35,690 bases of DNA from NCBI GenBank assembly GCA_947461125.1, contig CANHHX010000018.1:1-35690 (forward strand). Reading direction: 5' to 3'. A program made the translations under genes and the position numbers. This stretch comes from Bacteroidota bacterium (lineage in GTDB: Bacteria > Bacteroidota > Bacteroidia > Chitinophagales > Chitinophagaceae). Shown piece after piece: positions 8,650 through 16,335 of the stretch; the first letter of the stretch is position 1; each line of letters starts with the position of its first letter. Under the pieces are notes generated by a model. It was given only the letters and a program-made list of their open reading frames with translations, was not told the DNA's origin and did not search any database.

Positions 8650-10494
8650 ATGTCTTACCCATCTTTAGAAGCCTGTTTATTAGATTTAGAAAAAGCAGGT
8701 CATTTAGTACGCATTAAAGAAGAAGTGGATCCAAATTTAGAAATGGCTGCCATTCACTTGCGTGTATATGAAATGGGAGGTCCAGCTATCTTGTATGAAA
8801 ATGTAAAAGGCTCAAAATTCAGAGCTGTTTCTAACTTATTTGGAACCCTAGAAAGAAGCAAATACATTTTTAGACATAGCCTAGACGCCGTAAAAAAACT
8901 GATTCAATTAAGGAACAATCCAATCGAAGCACTCAAGCATCCACTCGATAATTTTACAGCAGGACTTGCGGCCATTAAAGCGCTTCCTTTAAAAAATCCA
9001 ATTAACAAGCCGGTTAAATACCAAGAAATAAGTATTACTGATTTACCATTAATCAAACATTGGAAAAACGATGGTGGTGCTTTTGTAACATTACCACAAG
9101 TATACACCGAGGATATTGACAAGCCAGGTATTTTTAATGCCAACTTAGGCATGTACCGTATTCAATTAACGGGTAATGATTATGAGTTAAATAAAGAAAT
9201 TGGTTTACACTATCAACTACATAGAGGTATTGGGGTGCATCAAACCAAGGCCAATAAGAAAGGGCAACCACTTAAAGTGAGTTGCTTTATTGGTGGTCCG
9301 CCATCACATAGTGTAGCAGCGGTAATGCCGCTACCAGAGGGTATTAGCGAAATGACTTTTGCAGGACTCTTGGGCTCTCGAAGGTTTAGATATACTTATG
9401 AAGACGGTTTTTGTTTAAGCACCGACGCTGATTTTGTAATTACCGGTGAGGTTTACCCCAACGAAAATAAACCCGAAGGTCCATTTGGAGATCATCTCGG
9501 TTATTATAGTTTGCAGCATCCGTTCCCACTCATGCGCGTTCATAAAGTGTATGCTAAAAAAGATGCCATTTGGGCATTTACCGTAGTGGGTCGTCCACCA
9601 CAAGAAGACACAAGTTTTGGTCAACTCATTCATGAAATAACCGGCGATGCAATTCCCCAAGAAATTCCTGGTTTGAAATCGGTACATGCAGTAGATGCAG
9701 CAGGGGTACATCCTTTATTATTAGCTGTTGGAAGTGAAAGATATACCCCTTATACACCTACCAACCAACCCGCAGAACTGCTAACCATCGCCAATCATAT
9801 TTTAGGAACAGGGCAATTAAGTTTAGCTAAGTTTTTATTTATTACGGGGTCAGACAATGCGCATATTGATGCACAGGATACACTTTCATTTATGACCTAT
9901 TTATTGGAGCGTATAAACCTTACACGTGATGTTCATTTTTATACCAACACCACCATGGATACCCTAGATTATTCTGGTACCGGAATTAATAGTGGGAGTA
10001 AAGTAGTATTGGCAGCTTACGGCGATAAAATACGTGATTTATCAAACGAGGTTCCTCCTGTGTTAAATGGGCTACAAGGCTTTGGTAACGCAGACCTTGC
10101 CATGCCAGGGGTAGTATGTATTTCTGCTCCTGTGTATACAACAGCGCAGGAAGCCGTGGGTCAAATGAATGCATTAGATGCGCAATTATCAAATACGCCA
10201 TTAGATGGGGTAGCCATTATTGTTATTTGTGATGATGCAAATTTTACAGCAAAAACCCTAAACAATTATTTGTGGGTGACGTATACAAGAAGTAATCCAT
10301 CCCATGATATTTATGGTATTGGTGCATTCACACAAAATAAACACTGGGGTTGTACTGGCCCGCTTGTTATTGATGCAAGAATTAAACCGCATCACGCACC
10401 CGTATTAATTAAAGATGAAGCGGTTGAAAAACGTGTGGATCAGTTATTTGAAAAGGGAGGAAGCCTTTATTCACTGATTTCAACCCAGGTATGA
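8650..10494 (+). CDS. UbiD-family decarboxylase, probably menaquinone futalosine pathway (MqnL-like)
   Basis: UbiD enzymes are prenylated-FMN-dependent decarboxylases. The 614-residue product shows the family's NANLGMYRIQ (163-172), FIGGPPSH (213-220) and PEGPFGDHLGYYS (275-287), which contain the cofactor- and metal-binding and catalytic acid residues. It is longer than E. coli UbiD (about 490) and matches the longer menaquinone-associated group. mqnA in the same window makes 1,4-dihydroxy-6-naphthoate decarboxylation (MqnL role) the best guess. A UbiX/MqnM flavin prenyltransferase would be needed and is not in the window. The last 28 bases overlap the convergent DUF2452 gene. Confidence 0.85.
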   Translation: MSYPSLEACLLDLEKAGHLVRIKEEVDPNLEMAAIHLRVYEMGGPAILYENVKGSKFRAVSNLFGTLERSKYIFRHSLDAVKKLIQLRNNPIEALKHPLDNFTAGLAAIKALPLKNPINKPVKYQEISITDLPLIKHWKNDGGAFVTLPQVYTEDIDKPGIFNANLGMYRIQLTGNDYELNKEIGLHYQLHRGIGVHQTKANKKGQPLKVSCFIGGPPSHSVAAVMPLPEGISEMTFAGLLGSRRFRYTYEDGFCLSTDADFVITGEVYPNENKPEGPFGDHLGYYSLQHPFPLMRVHKVYAKKDAIWAFTVVGRPPQEDTSFGQLIHEITGDAIPQEIPGLKSVHAVDAAGVHPLLLAVGSERYTPYTPTNQPAELLTIANHILGTGQLSLAKFLFITGSDNAHIDAQDTLSFMTYLLERINLTRDVHFYTNTTMDTLDYSGTGINSGSKVVLAAYGDKIRDLSNEVPPVLNGLQGFGNADLAMPGVVCISAPVYTTAQEAVGQMNALDAQLSNTPLDGVAIIVICDDANFTAKTLNNYLWVTYTRSNPSHDIYGIGAFTQNKHWGCTGPLVIDARIKPHHAPVLIKDEAVEKRVDQLFEKGGSLYSLISTQV

Positions 10495-11261
10495 TCGGCT
10501 AGTAAACGAACACTTGAAATAAATTGTTTAAAAGGCCCGTGACCTCCCCATTCCACTGGGGACACTAGTGATAACATATGGTTGCCATCATTTTTTTCAT
10601 ACAAATGGTAGGTGTGTCCAATTTGAGGTTTAAATCCAAGCTTGGCTTCGTAAATCATTAAACTCAATTCTTTACGTTTTCTAATTTCTTGTGCTTGCTT
10701 AGCGAGTAACTCTATTTGTTGCTTAATTTGATCGAGCTGCATGTTGGTTTGCTCTTCCATCGCCCATAAAGCTTTGTGTTTAATAACACCTTCTTTGGTG
10801 GGTCTAATAGCAACACCAGCCGCAGATGCTGCATAAGGCATTACACTTAATTGCTTGTGGTAAATTTCTGTGTTGGTAAAAGCCTCGCCATCAGGTTTGG
10901 TTCCTTTTTGTGTAATTTTTAAATAACCATTGGCCAGTATTTCATGGGTTACATCAAGTACCGTTTTTTCTTCTTTAATAAAACGGGTAACAAGGGTAGA
11001 AGCATTGGGTATTTCAGCAAATAAGGTATCCGCTAAAATTTGATTGTCAAATGCACGTAATGTAGCATCTGGTACCACTTCGTGTTGGGTATAAAAAGCT
11101 TCATTTTCAATGCTTACCCAGTTACTGCTAATAAGCAGAGTATGACCGTTTTGTATACTTTCTATTTTATAATTACCACTCTTAGGAGCAAGTCCATGCT
11201 CGAATGTGCATTTTTCAGGAAAAAGTTGCCAGCTGGCTAAAAAATTATAAGCTTGAACCAT
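10467..11261 (-). CDS. Lipocalin-like domain fused to DUF2452 domain, function unknown
   Basis: I do not know the function. The 264-residue protein has two parts. Residues 1-135 look like a small beta-barrel of the lipocalin/DUF1579 kind: FLASWQLFPEKC, a SGNYKIES strand, alternating strands and a TKPDGEAFTNTEIYHKQ end. Residues 140-264 match DUF2452 as I remember it: MPYAASAAGVAIRP, then a helix MEEQTNMQLDQIKQQIELLAKQAQEIRKRKELS, then LGFKPQIGHTYHLYEK and a C-terminal SSVRLLADHTW. There is no signal peptide or membrane segment, so it should be cytosolic. It follows the outer-membrane protein gene by 64 bases and overlaps the ubiD-like gene tail to tail. DUF2452 proteins I recall are usually single-domain. 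Confidence 0.75.
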   Translation of the reverse strand: MVQAYNFLASWQLFPEKCTFEHGLAPKSGNYKIESIQNGHTLLISSNWVSIENEAFYTQHEVVPDATLRAFDNQILADTLFAEIPNASTLVTRFIKEEKTVLDVTHEILANGYLKITQKGTKPDGEAFTNTEIYHKQLSVMPYAASAAGVAIRPTKEGVIKHKALWAMEEQTNMQLDQIKQQIELLAKQAQEIRKRKELSLMIYEAKLGFKPQIGHTYHLYEKNDGNHMLSLVSPVEWGGHGPFKQFISSVRLLADHTWVEISE

Positions 11262-11325
11262 AAGTGGAGGTTAATATTTGTATAACAATATGGCTATGTA
11301 AAGGTTGTACATGAAGCAAAATATA

Positions 11326-13188
11326 TTAGTTCATTTGAACGAAATCTGGCCTACGAATAAGTTGGCTATTATACCTGAATCGCAAGCCTGTTGTGAGGCT
11401 CACATTTAATGGCGTCATATTTGAAATGGTACGAGGATAATAGTAGGTTTTAAGCTCAATGGTTCCAAAAACAAGGTTTTCATTTCTAGTCCTACAACCA
11501 AGCCCTACCGCCGTGTAAATACTTGCTTTATCTAATGCTTCGCCAATTAGTTTGATAAAGCTACTGTTCACAAACATAAATGGAGCAAAGCTAAATCCAT
11601 AATATTTGACGGTATTGTAATACACGGATTCAATATTGCACGACACCCTTGTGGCTGCTTGGATATTGTCATTTTTAAAGGTTGGTATTCCATATTCACT
11701 TCTCAAATAGAGTGGCTCATTTAAAATGGTATTCAATTGTTGAGTTGCGCTGATTTGAACAAAATTTCTTTTAGACCACTTTGGATTGGATAATTTTTTG
11801 AGTCTTGTAAAATAATTTATCGAACTTAAAAAACTAATATCCTCCAACGATCCATTGTGTAAGTATCCACCCATTTTAATATTAAAATTGGTGTAGTTTT
11901 TTTGGTCTGTAAAATAGTCTCTTTCATAATCAATACCGATATAAGGCCTAGTTCTAGTATTTCGCTGTGTTATTCCACTGACCACCGAAAAACTGTATCC
12001 CTCCGGAACGTCTTCATTTCGTCCAAAACCATAGATAAAATTGGTGTGGTAATATTCCTGCTTAAAAATATTAAATGCTACAAGACCAGCGTCTATATTG
12101 CTGTAATGAATATTGTATTTTATAGTGGCTGTATCTGGAATTTCACTAAATCTTTTTGAGATAGCTCTAAAACTTATGAATTTACGAAGTCTTGTTTGTA
12201 AATTATCTTTTACCCTTAATCCTGCGCCAATATTAATACCCATCCAGCCATCCATAACACCATACGCATACTTATACATGTGATCATAAGTAGCCCTTGT
12301 ATTGTAGGTTTTATTTGCCTCGTAGGTTCCAAATTCAAATCCACCTGTAAAACTATGATAGGGGCTAACAAGGGGTAAGTCGCCTTTAATGTAGCGTGCA
12401 TATTCTTCTCTTCGTCCACTATTAAAGGTGGGCTTAATTTTATCAATACCAATAGTTAAGTTTAAAAAACTCCCCAAAAAATTTCGTTTGATATATTCAA
12501 AACCAGTAGCAGCTAACGGCCTTCTATCTAAATCATAAAGCGCATTGATTTGAATTTTATCACCAAGGCCCAAAACATTGGTATGGTTAATTTCTGCATT
12601 AAAAGATTGGATACTTCCAATGTTTGCACTTCCGCCAAATGGAAAAATATCTTTCCACTGAATATTCATAATTACGCCATTAGAATCGGAAGGGTCAATT
12701 GATGCAACAATTCTTGCATCTTGAATAAAAGCAAGCTCTCTTAAAAATTTTTCATTATCGGCAATAAGAAATGGGTATAAGGTATCGCCGGTATTAAAAA
12801 ATAAGTTTTTAAGCATTGTTTTATTGGTCGTGCTATTATATAGCGCTTCCTCCATCGCCCTTTTTAATTTTTTACCGGTGGCCATAGTGTCATTAAACGG
12901 GGTAGTGTAGGAGACACTGTTTACTTGAATTTGATTGATAACCTTTCCTTTAAACTTGGCAAAGGGAGATTCATTTTTAATGACACCCGAATTATTTTGC
13001 ATGTCAAACTGAGGAGCATCAATCCAAATGGCATCCCCTAATTTTTTAAGTATCCCTTTTTTGCTGCGTAATAAAAAGGTAGAGTCGCGTAAACTATGAA
13101 CAGTTGTATCTTCTTTGGCAAATAGAGGTACGTTATTTCCAACAAACAAGATAGTGATGAGTAATATATTTATCGCGGTTCGATTCAT
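11326..13188 (-). CDS. BamA/TamA-like outer-membrane beta-barrel protein
   Basis: The 620-residue protein starts with a signal peptide (about 1-24, ending VPLFAKED). A soluble region of about 170 residues follows. It includes KVINQIQVNSVSYTTPFND and a strand-helix-helix-strand stretch ending in VIMNIQWKDIFP, consistent with one POTRA-like unit. From about residue 185 the protein is a run of amphipathic strands (GGSANIGSIQ, NVLGLGDKIQINALYD, and so on) ending in RPDFVQMN, as expected of a 16-strand Omp85-type barrel. It is shorter than BamA (about 800 residues, five POTRA), so it is not the essential BamA. TamA-like or a lipid/protein translocation role is possible. The gene lies between ahcY and the DUF2452 gene, separated from ahcY by a terminator. 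Confidence 0.7.
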   Translation of the reverse strand: MNRTAINILLITILFVGNNVPLFAKEDTTVHSLRDSTFLLRSKKGILKKLGDAIWIDAPQFDMQNNSGVIKNESPFAKFKGKVINQIQVNSVSYTTPFNDTMATGKKLKRAMEEALYNSTTNKTMLKNLFFNTGDTLYPFLIADNEKFLRELAFIQDARIVASIDPSDSNGVIMNIQWKDIFPFGGSANIGSIQSFNAEINHTNVLGLGDKIQINALYDLDRRPLAATGFEYIKRNFLGSFLNLTIGIDKIKPTFNSGRREEYARYIKGDLPLVSPYHSFTGGFEFGTYEANKTYNTRATYDHMYKYAYGVMDGWMGINIGAGLRVKDNLQTRLRKFISFRAISKRFSEIPDTATIKYNIHYSNIDAGLVAFNIFKQEYYHTNFIYGFGRNEDVPEGYSFSVVSGITQRNTRTRPYIGIDYERDYFTDQKNYTNFNIKMGGYLHNGSLEDISFLSSINYFTRLKKLSNPKWSKRNFVQISATQQLNTILNEPLYLRSEYGIPTFKNDNIQAATRVSCNIESVYYNTVKYYGFSFAPFMFVNSSFIKLIGEALDKASIYTAVGLGCRTRNENLVFGTIELKTYYYPRTISNMTPLNVSLTTGLRFRYNSQLIRRPDFVQMN

Positions 13189-13204
13189 GTATGATAGGAA
13201 CTAA

Positions 13205-13238
13205 AAATAAATGCCCAACCATAAAGGTCGGGCATTTT
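13205..13238 (-). terminator. Rho-independent terminator downstream of ahcY
   Basis: A 10-bp stem (ATGCCCAACC at 13211-13220, GGTCGGGCAT at 13226-13235) with a 5-base loop is flanked by T-rich sequence on the leftward strand (TTATTTTTAG). In the leftward transcript the one imperfect pair is a G-U wobble; in the rightward one it would be an A-C mismatch. It therefore serves ahcY. Confidence 0.85.
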
Positions 13239-13256
13239 TCAAATCCGGGGGAACTA

Positions 13257-14579
13257 TTAATATCTGTAAGAATCAGACTTAAATGGACCAAATTGCGGAA
13301 TACCTAAATAAGCAGCTTGTTCAGCAGATAGTTCGTCTAGTTGAGCACCTACTTTTGCAAGGTGTAAACGAGCTACTTTTTCATCTAAGTGCTTAGGTAA
13401 AACATACACTTTGTTCTCATAGTTTTTATGGTTAGTCCATAATTCAATTTGAGCAAGTGTTTGGTTCGTAAATGAGTTACTCATTACAAATGAAGGGTGA
13501 CCTGTTGCGCAACCTAAGTTTACGAGTCTTCCTTCTGCTAATACAATAACATCTTTTCCTTCAATATTATATAAGTCTACTTGTGGCTTGATGGTATCTT
13601 TTGTATGACCATAATTTGCATTTAACCAAGCCATATCAATTTCAATATCGAAGTGACCAATATTACAAACAATCGCCTTGTCTTTCATCGCTCTAAAATG
13701 CTTTTCAGTAATCAAGTCGCGACAACCAGAAGCCGTTACAATTATATCAGCTTCTTTAACTGCATCAAGCATACGCTTCACTTCATAACCATCCATCGCA
13801 GCTTGTAAAGCACAAATTGGATCGATTTCTGTTACAATTACACGGCAACCAGCACCACGTAAAGAAGCAGCAGAACCTTTACCTACGTCACCATAAGAAC
13901 CGACTACGGCAACCTTTCCAGCCATCATAACATCTGTAGCACGACGAATCGCATCTACGAGTGATTCTTGACAACCATATTTGTTATCGAATTTAGATTT
14001 AGTAACAGAATCGTTAACGTTGATAGCAGGCATTGGTAAAGTACCTTTAGCCATACGCTCATATAAACGGTGTACACCTGTTGTTGTCTCTTCCGATAAA
14101 CCTTTAATACCAGCAACAAATTGAGGGTATTTATCTAGCACCATATTGGTTAAATCACCACCATCATCCAGGATCATGTTTAATGGACGGTCTTCTGAAC
14201 CAAAAAATAATGTTTGTTCGATACACCAGTCACCTTCTTCAACGGTTTGACCTTTCCAAGCAAATACACCAACACCAGTTGCAGCGATTGCAGCAGCAGC
14301 CTGATCTTGTGTAGAAAAGATATTACAAGAACTCCACTTTACTTCTGCACCTAATGCAGTTAAAGTTTCAATTAATACAGCGGTTTGAATGGTCATGTGT
14401 AAGCAACCCGCAATACGCGCGCCTTTTAATGGTTGACTTGGTCCGTACTCTTCACGGATACTCATTAAACCTGGCATTTCTGCTTCAGCTAATCTGATTT
14501 CTTTACGGCCCCAATCTGCAAGACTGATATCCGCTACTTTGTGTTTTAAACTAAAGTCGATAGAAGAAAGTGATGACAT
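13257..14579 (-). CDS. ahcY: Adenosylhomocysteinase (S-adenosyl-L-homocysteine hydrolase)
   Basis: This NAD-dependent cytosolic enzyme splits S-adenosylhomocysteine into adenosine and homocysteine, relieving product inhibition of methyltransferases. The 440-residue length is normal for bacteria. Landmarks are [13 protein letters not shown] (61-73), [10 protein letters not shown] (83-92), DDGGDLTN (138-145) with the catalytic aspartate region, and [13 protein letters not shown] (187-199) with the lysine/aspartate pair. The NAD-binding GSYGDVGKG is at 227-235, and the protein ends KSDSYRY, the conserved tail reaching the neighbouring subunit. It is divergent from an Lrp-family regulator across 124 bases that hold both promoters and a palindrome. 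A terminator follows the gene, so it is likely monocistronic. Confidence 0.97.
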   Translation of the reverse strand: MSSLSSIDFSLKHKVADISLADWGRKEIRLAEAEMPGLMSIREEYGPSQPLKGARIAGCLHMTIQTAVLIETLTALGAEVKWSSCNIFSTQDQAAAAIAATGVGVFAWKGQTVEEGDWCIEQTLFFGSEDRPLNMILDDGGDLTNMVLDKYPQFVAGIKGLSEETTTGVHRLYERMAKGTLPMPAINVNDSVTKSKFDNKYGCQESLVDAIRRATDVMMAGKVAVVGSYGDVGKGSAASLRGAGCRVIVTEIDPICALQAAMDGYEVKRMLDAVKEADIIVTASGCRDLITEKHFRAMKDKAIVCNIGHFDIEIDMAWLNANYGHTKDTIKPQVDLYNIEGKDVIVLAEGRLVNLGCATGHPSFVMSNSFTNQTLAQIELWTNHKNYENKVYVLPKHLDEKVARLHLAKVGAQLDELSAEQAAYLGIPQFGPFKSDSYRY

Positions 14580-14608
14580 AATTACTTATTTAGATTATTT
14601 ATGAAGTG

Positions 14609-14616
14609 CAAAGGTA
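14609..14616 (-). promoter_or_regulatory. -7 promoter element for ahcY
   Basis: Read leftward the bases give TACCTTTG, a perfect match to TAnnTTTG. It ends 29 bases before the ahcY ATG, implying a leader of about 23 bases. No clear TTG -33 element is present; that region is occupied by the palindrome at 14623-14637. Confidence 0.65.
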
Positions 14617-14622
14617 TATTTA

Positions 14623-14637
14623 TAGTATTAAATACTA
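14623..14637. promoter_or_regulatory. Candidate Lrp/AsnC-type operator (15-bp palindrome)
   Basis: TAGTATTAAATACTA is a perfect 7+1+7 inverted repeat. It agrees with the classic 15-bp E. coli Lrp consensus (YAGHAWATTWTDCTR) at 12 of 15 positions; only the three central bases differ. It lies immediately upstream of the ahcY -7 element, over its expected spacer and -33 region, and about 30 bases upstream of the lrp-like gene's -7 element. Confidence 0.5.
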
Positions 14638-14643
14638 GAAATT

Positions 14644-14655
14644 TATTTATAAATA
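14644..14655. repeat. AT-only 12-bp palindrome in the ahcY/lrp spacer
   Basis: TATTTATAAATA is a perfect palindrome 6 bases from the candidate Lrp operator. Being pure A/T in an AT-rich spacer it may be chance, or a second half of a longer regulator-binding region. Confidence 0.3.
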
Positions 14656-14666
14656 GAATAAAAACA

Positions 14667-14674
14667 TATATTTG
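14667..14674 (+). promoter_or_regulatory. -7 promoter element for the Lrp/AsnC regulator gene
   Basis: TATATTTG matches TAnnTTTG perfectly and ends 29 bases before the ATG at 14704. A -33 TTG is not evident, which would fit a promoter needing an activator, or simply a weak one. Confidence 0.55.
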
Positions 14675-14703
14675 AGGTATTATTCAGCATAAATACTCAT
14701 TTT

Positions 14704-15204
14704 ATGATTCAAAAAAGCACTCAAAAAGAGGAATCCACTACAATTAGTGGTTTAGATAGTAAAGACCTCGCTATTTTACGGCTCTTACAAGCCAACGCAA
14801 GGGTAACGGTTAAAGAAATAGCTGATAATGTAGGATTAAGTACAACGCCCGTTCATGAACGTATTAAAAGGCTAGAAGAGGAAGGCGTGATTACACAGTA
14901 CGCAACACTTGTTAATCCGCACAAGGTAAAAAAGGGACTAACCGTTATTTGCTATGTTTCTTTAAAACAACATAATAAAAATGCAGGGGCTCGATTTATT
15001 AAAAGTATTTTAGAAATGCACGAAGTTATCGAGTGTTATAATATTTCTGGTGAATTTGATTTTATGCTAAAAGTAGTAGCAGAAAATATGGATGACTACT
15101 ATAATTTCCACGTTAACAAATTAAGTGAAGCCGATAACATTGGTCATGTACAAAGTGTATTTGTAATGGGTATTATTAAGCAAACGCACGTGTTGGTGTA
15201 CTAA
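14704..15204 (+). CDS. Lrp/AsnC family transcriptional regulator
   Basis: The 166-residue product has an N-terminal winged helix-turn-helix and a C-terminal RAM (ligand-binding/oligomerisation) domain. The DNA-binding part spans about residues 17-66 (LDSKDLAILRLLQANARVT, then VGLSTTPVHERIKRLEEEGVI). The RAM domain covers about 75-160, with HEVIECYNISGEFDFMLKV. A polar 16-residue extension precedes the HTH. The gene diverges from ahcY, and the spacer carries a palindrome close to the Lrp operator consensus. Autoregulation and control of ahcY by an amino acid of the methionine cycle is a reasonable inference, not shown. The stop overlaps the convergent GNAT stop by four bases. Confidence 0.93.
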   Translation: MIQKSTQKEESTTISGLDSKDLAILRLLQANARVTVKEIADNVGLSTTPVHERIKRLEEEGVITQYATLVNPHKVKKGLTVICYVSLKQHNKNAGARFIKSILEMHEVIECYNISGEFDFMLKVVAENMDDYYNFHVNKLSEADNIGHVQSVFVMGIIKQTHVLVY

Positions 15205-15704
15205 TTCTTAAAAACAAGTTCCATAATATAATCATCCATTACAAAGCCGCCTCCAATATCTAAAACCGCCGCCTCACTTACCCTAAACCCATGTTTGCTA
15301 TAAAAATGCTGCGCATTGTTTTGTTTGTTTACTTGCAAATACAAACAATTAGCTGAATGCGATGTTGCGTAGTCGATGGTTTTGAAAAGTAAAGACTTAC
15401 CGGCTCCTGTTTTTTGGGCAGTAGGTAAAACATATAATTTATTAAGCTTGCAAGTATTGTTTGCTTCTTTTGATACAGAAGCAAATCCAATGGGTTTAAA
15501 ATTCTGTTCAGCAATATAAAACTGATGCCCCTTATTCATTTGATCTTGTAATGAAGTGCTGCTGTACATCATGTCTAGCATATAATCTAACTGTGCTTTA
15601 CTAATATAAGATCCATATGCCACTGGCCATGTAATGGTTGCTATCTCTCTTATGGTAGCAATATCATTTACATCTGCTGCTCTAATATGTAAAGTGTTGG
15701 ACAT
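15201..15704 (-). CDS. GNAT family N-acetyltransferase
   Basis: The 167-residue protein has the GNAT fold throughout. It begins LHIRAADVNDIATIREIA, has the strand CKLNKLYVLPTAQKTGAGKSLL (86-106) with the acetyl-CoA pyrophosphate-binding Q-x-x-G-x-G-K (Q97-K103), and LYLQVNKQNNAQHFYSKHGF, where the last motif (ANxxAxxFYxKxGF-like) is conserved. Such proteins acetylate small amines or protein amino groups in the cytosol; the substrate cannot be told. The gene overlaps the PAP2 phosphatase stop by one base (TAATG), so it is translationally coupled and is the last gene of the valS - PAP2 - GNAT operon. Confidence 0.88.
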   Translation of the reverse strand: MSNTLHIRAADVNDIATIREIATITWPVAYGSYISKAQLDYMLDMMYSSTSLQDQMNKGHQFYIAEQNFKPIGFASVSKEANNTCKLNKLYVLPTAQKTGAGKSLLFKTIDYATSHSANCLYLQVNKQNNAQHFYSKHGFRVSEAAVLDIGGGFVMDDYIMELVFKN

Positions 15705-16318
15705 TATTTAATAGGTAGCGTTTTGGATTTTTTTCTTTTCGATAATTGCTTAGAAGCCCAGTGGCAGATGAGGGCAGAACCACTACCTACAAGTGCCCCC
15801 ATGATTACATCAGAAGGGTAGTGCTGACCCATATAAATTCTGGAATAGCCAACGCCTGCACTCCATGCGAAAGCAGGTACTGTTACGTACCATTTTTTTG
15901 TTGTGATTGCAAGTGAAGTTGCTGTTGCAAAAGCAGTGGAAGTGTGTCCCGAAGGAAAGGCATAATCGGTTTCTAATTGATCTGGATATATACCCGTGTA
16001 AGTATTGTATGGTCTATCTCTTTTTACCACATTTTTTAAAAGGGTAGTGGTAGCTGTGTTTAACAAAATGGCAGCAGCCGTATAAGCGGCTTTTTGCTTT
16101 ACATCTTTATTGTCATGAATAAGTCCCGCAACAAAATACCCAACGGGTACGCCAACGCTAATGTATTTAGCGGTATTAGATAAGTTGTTCCAGATAGCAC
16201 TATTGGGATTGTTTGGATTAATGCGTCTTAACGTGTTTACCTCATTCATTGATTGCGCCTGCACATTATTTGCAAACATTAAAAATAGCAGGGTTACCAG
16301 TAACAATAATTTACGCAT
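15704..16318 (-). CDS. PAP2 family lipid phosphatase, exported or membrane-associated
   Basis: The 204-residue protein has a signal peptide (about 1-22, ending NNVQAQS). All three PAP2 acid-phosphatase motifs are complete: K95-x6-R102-P103 (KNVVKRDRP), PSGH at 122-125, and SR at 159-160 with H166 and D170 (SRIYMGQHYPSD). Hydrophobic stretches at about 52-66, 78-94, 126-140, 145-158 and 171-188 suggest a membrane-embedded enzyme with a periplasmic active site. Likely substrates are phosphatidic acid, undecaprenyl diphosphate or lipid A phosphates; the sequence does not decide. It follows valS by 17 bases and is coupled to the GNAT gene. Confidence 0.9.
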   Translation of the reverse strand: MRKLLLLVTLLFLMFANNVQAQSMNEVNTLRRINPNNPNSAIWNNLSNTAKYISVGVPVGYFVAGLIHDNKDVKQKAAYTAAAILLNTATTTLLKNVVKRDRPYNTYTGIYPDQLETDYAFPSGHTSTAFATATSLAITTKKWYVTVPAFAWSAGVGYSRIYMGQHYPSDVIMGALVGSGSALICHWASKQLSKRKKSKTLPIK

Positions 16319-16335
16319 TACAACAAGTTGGGTTA

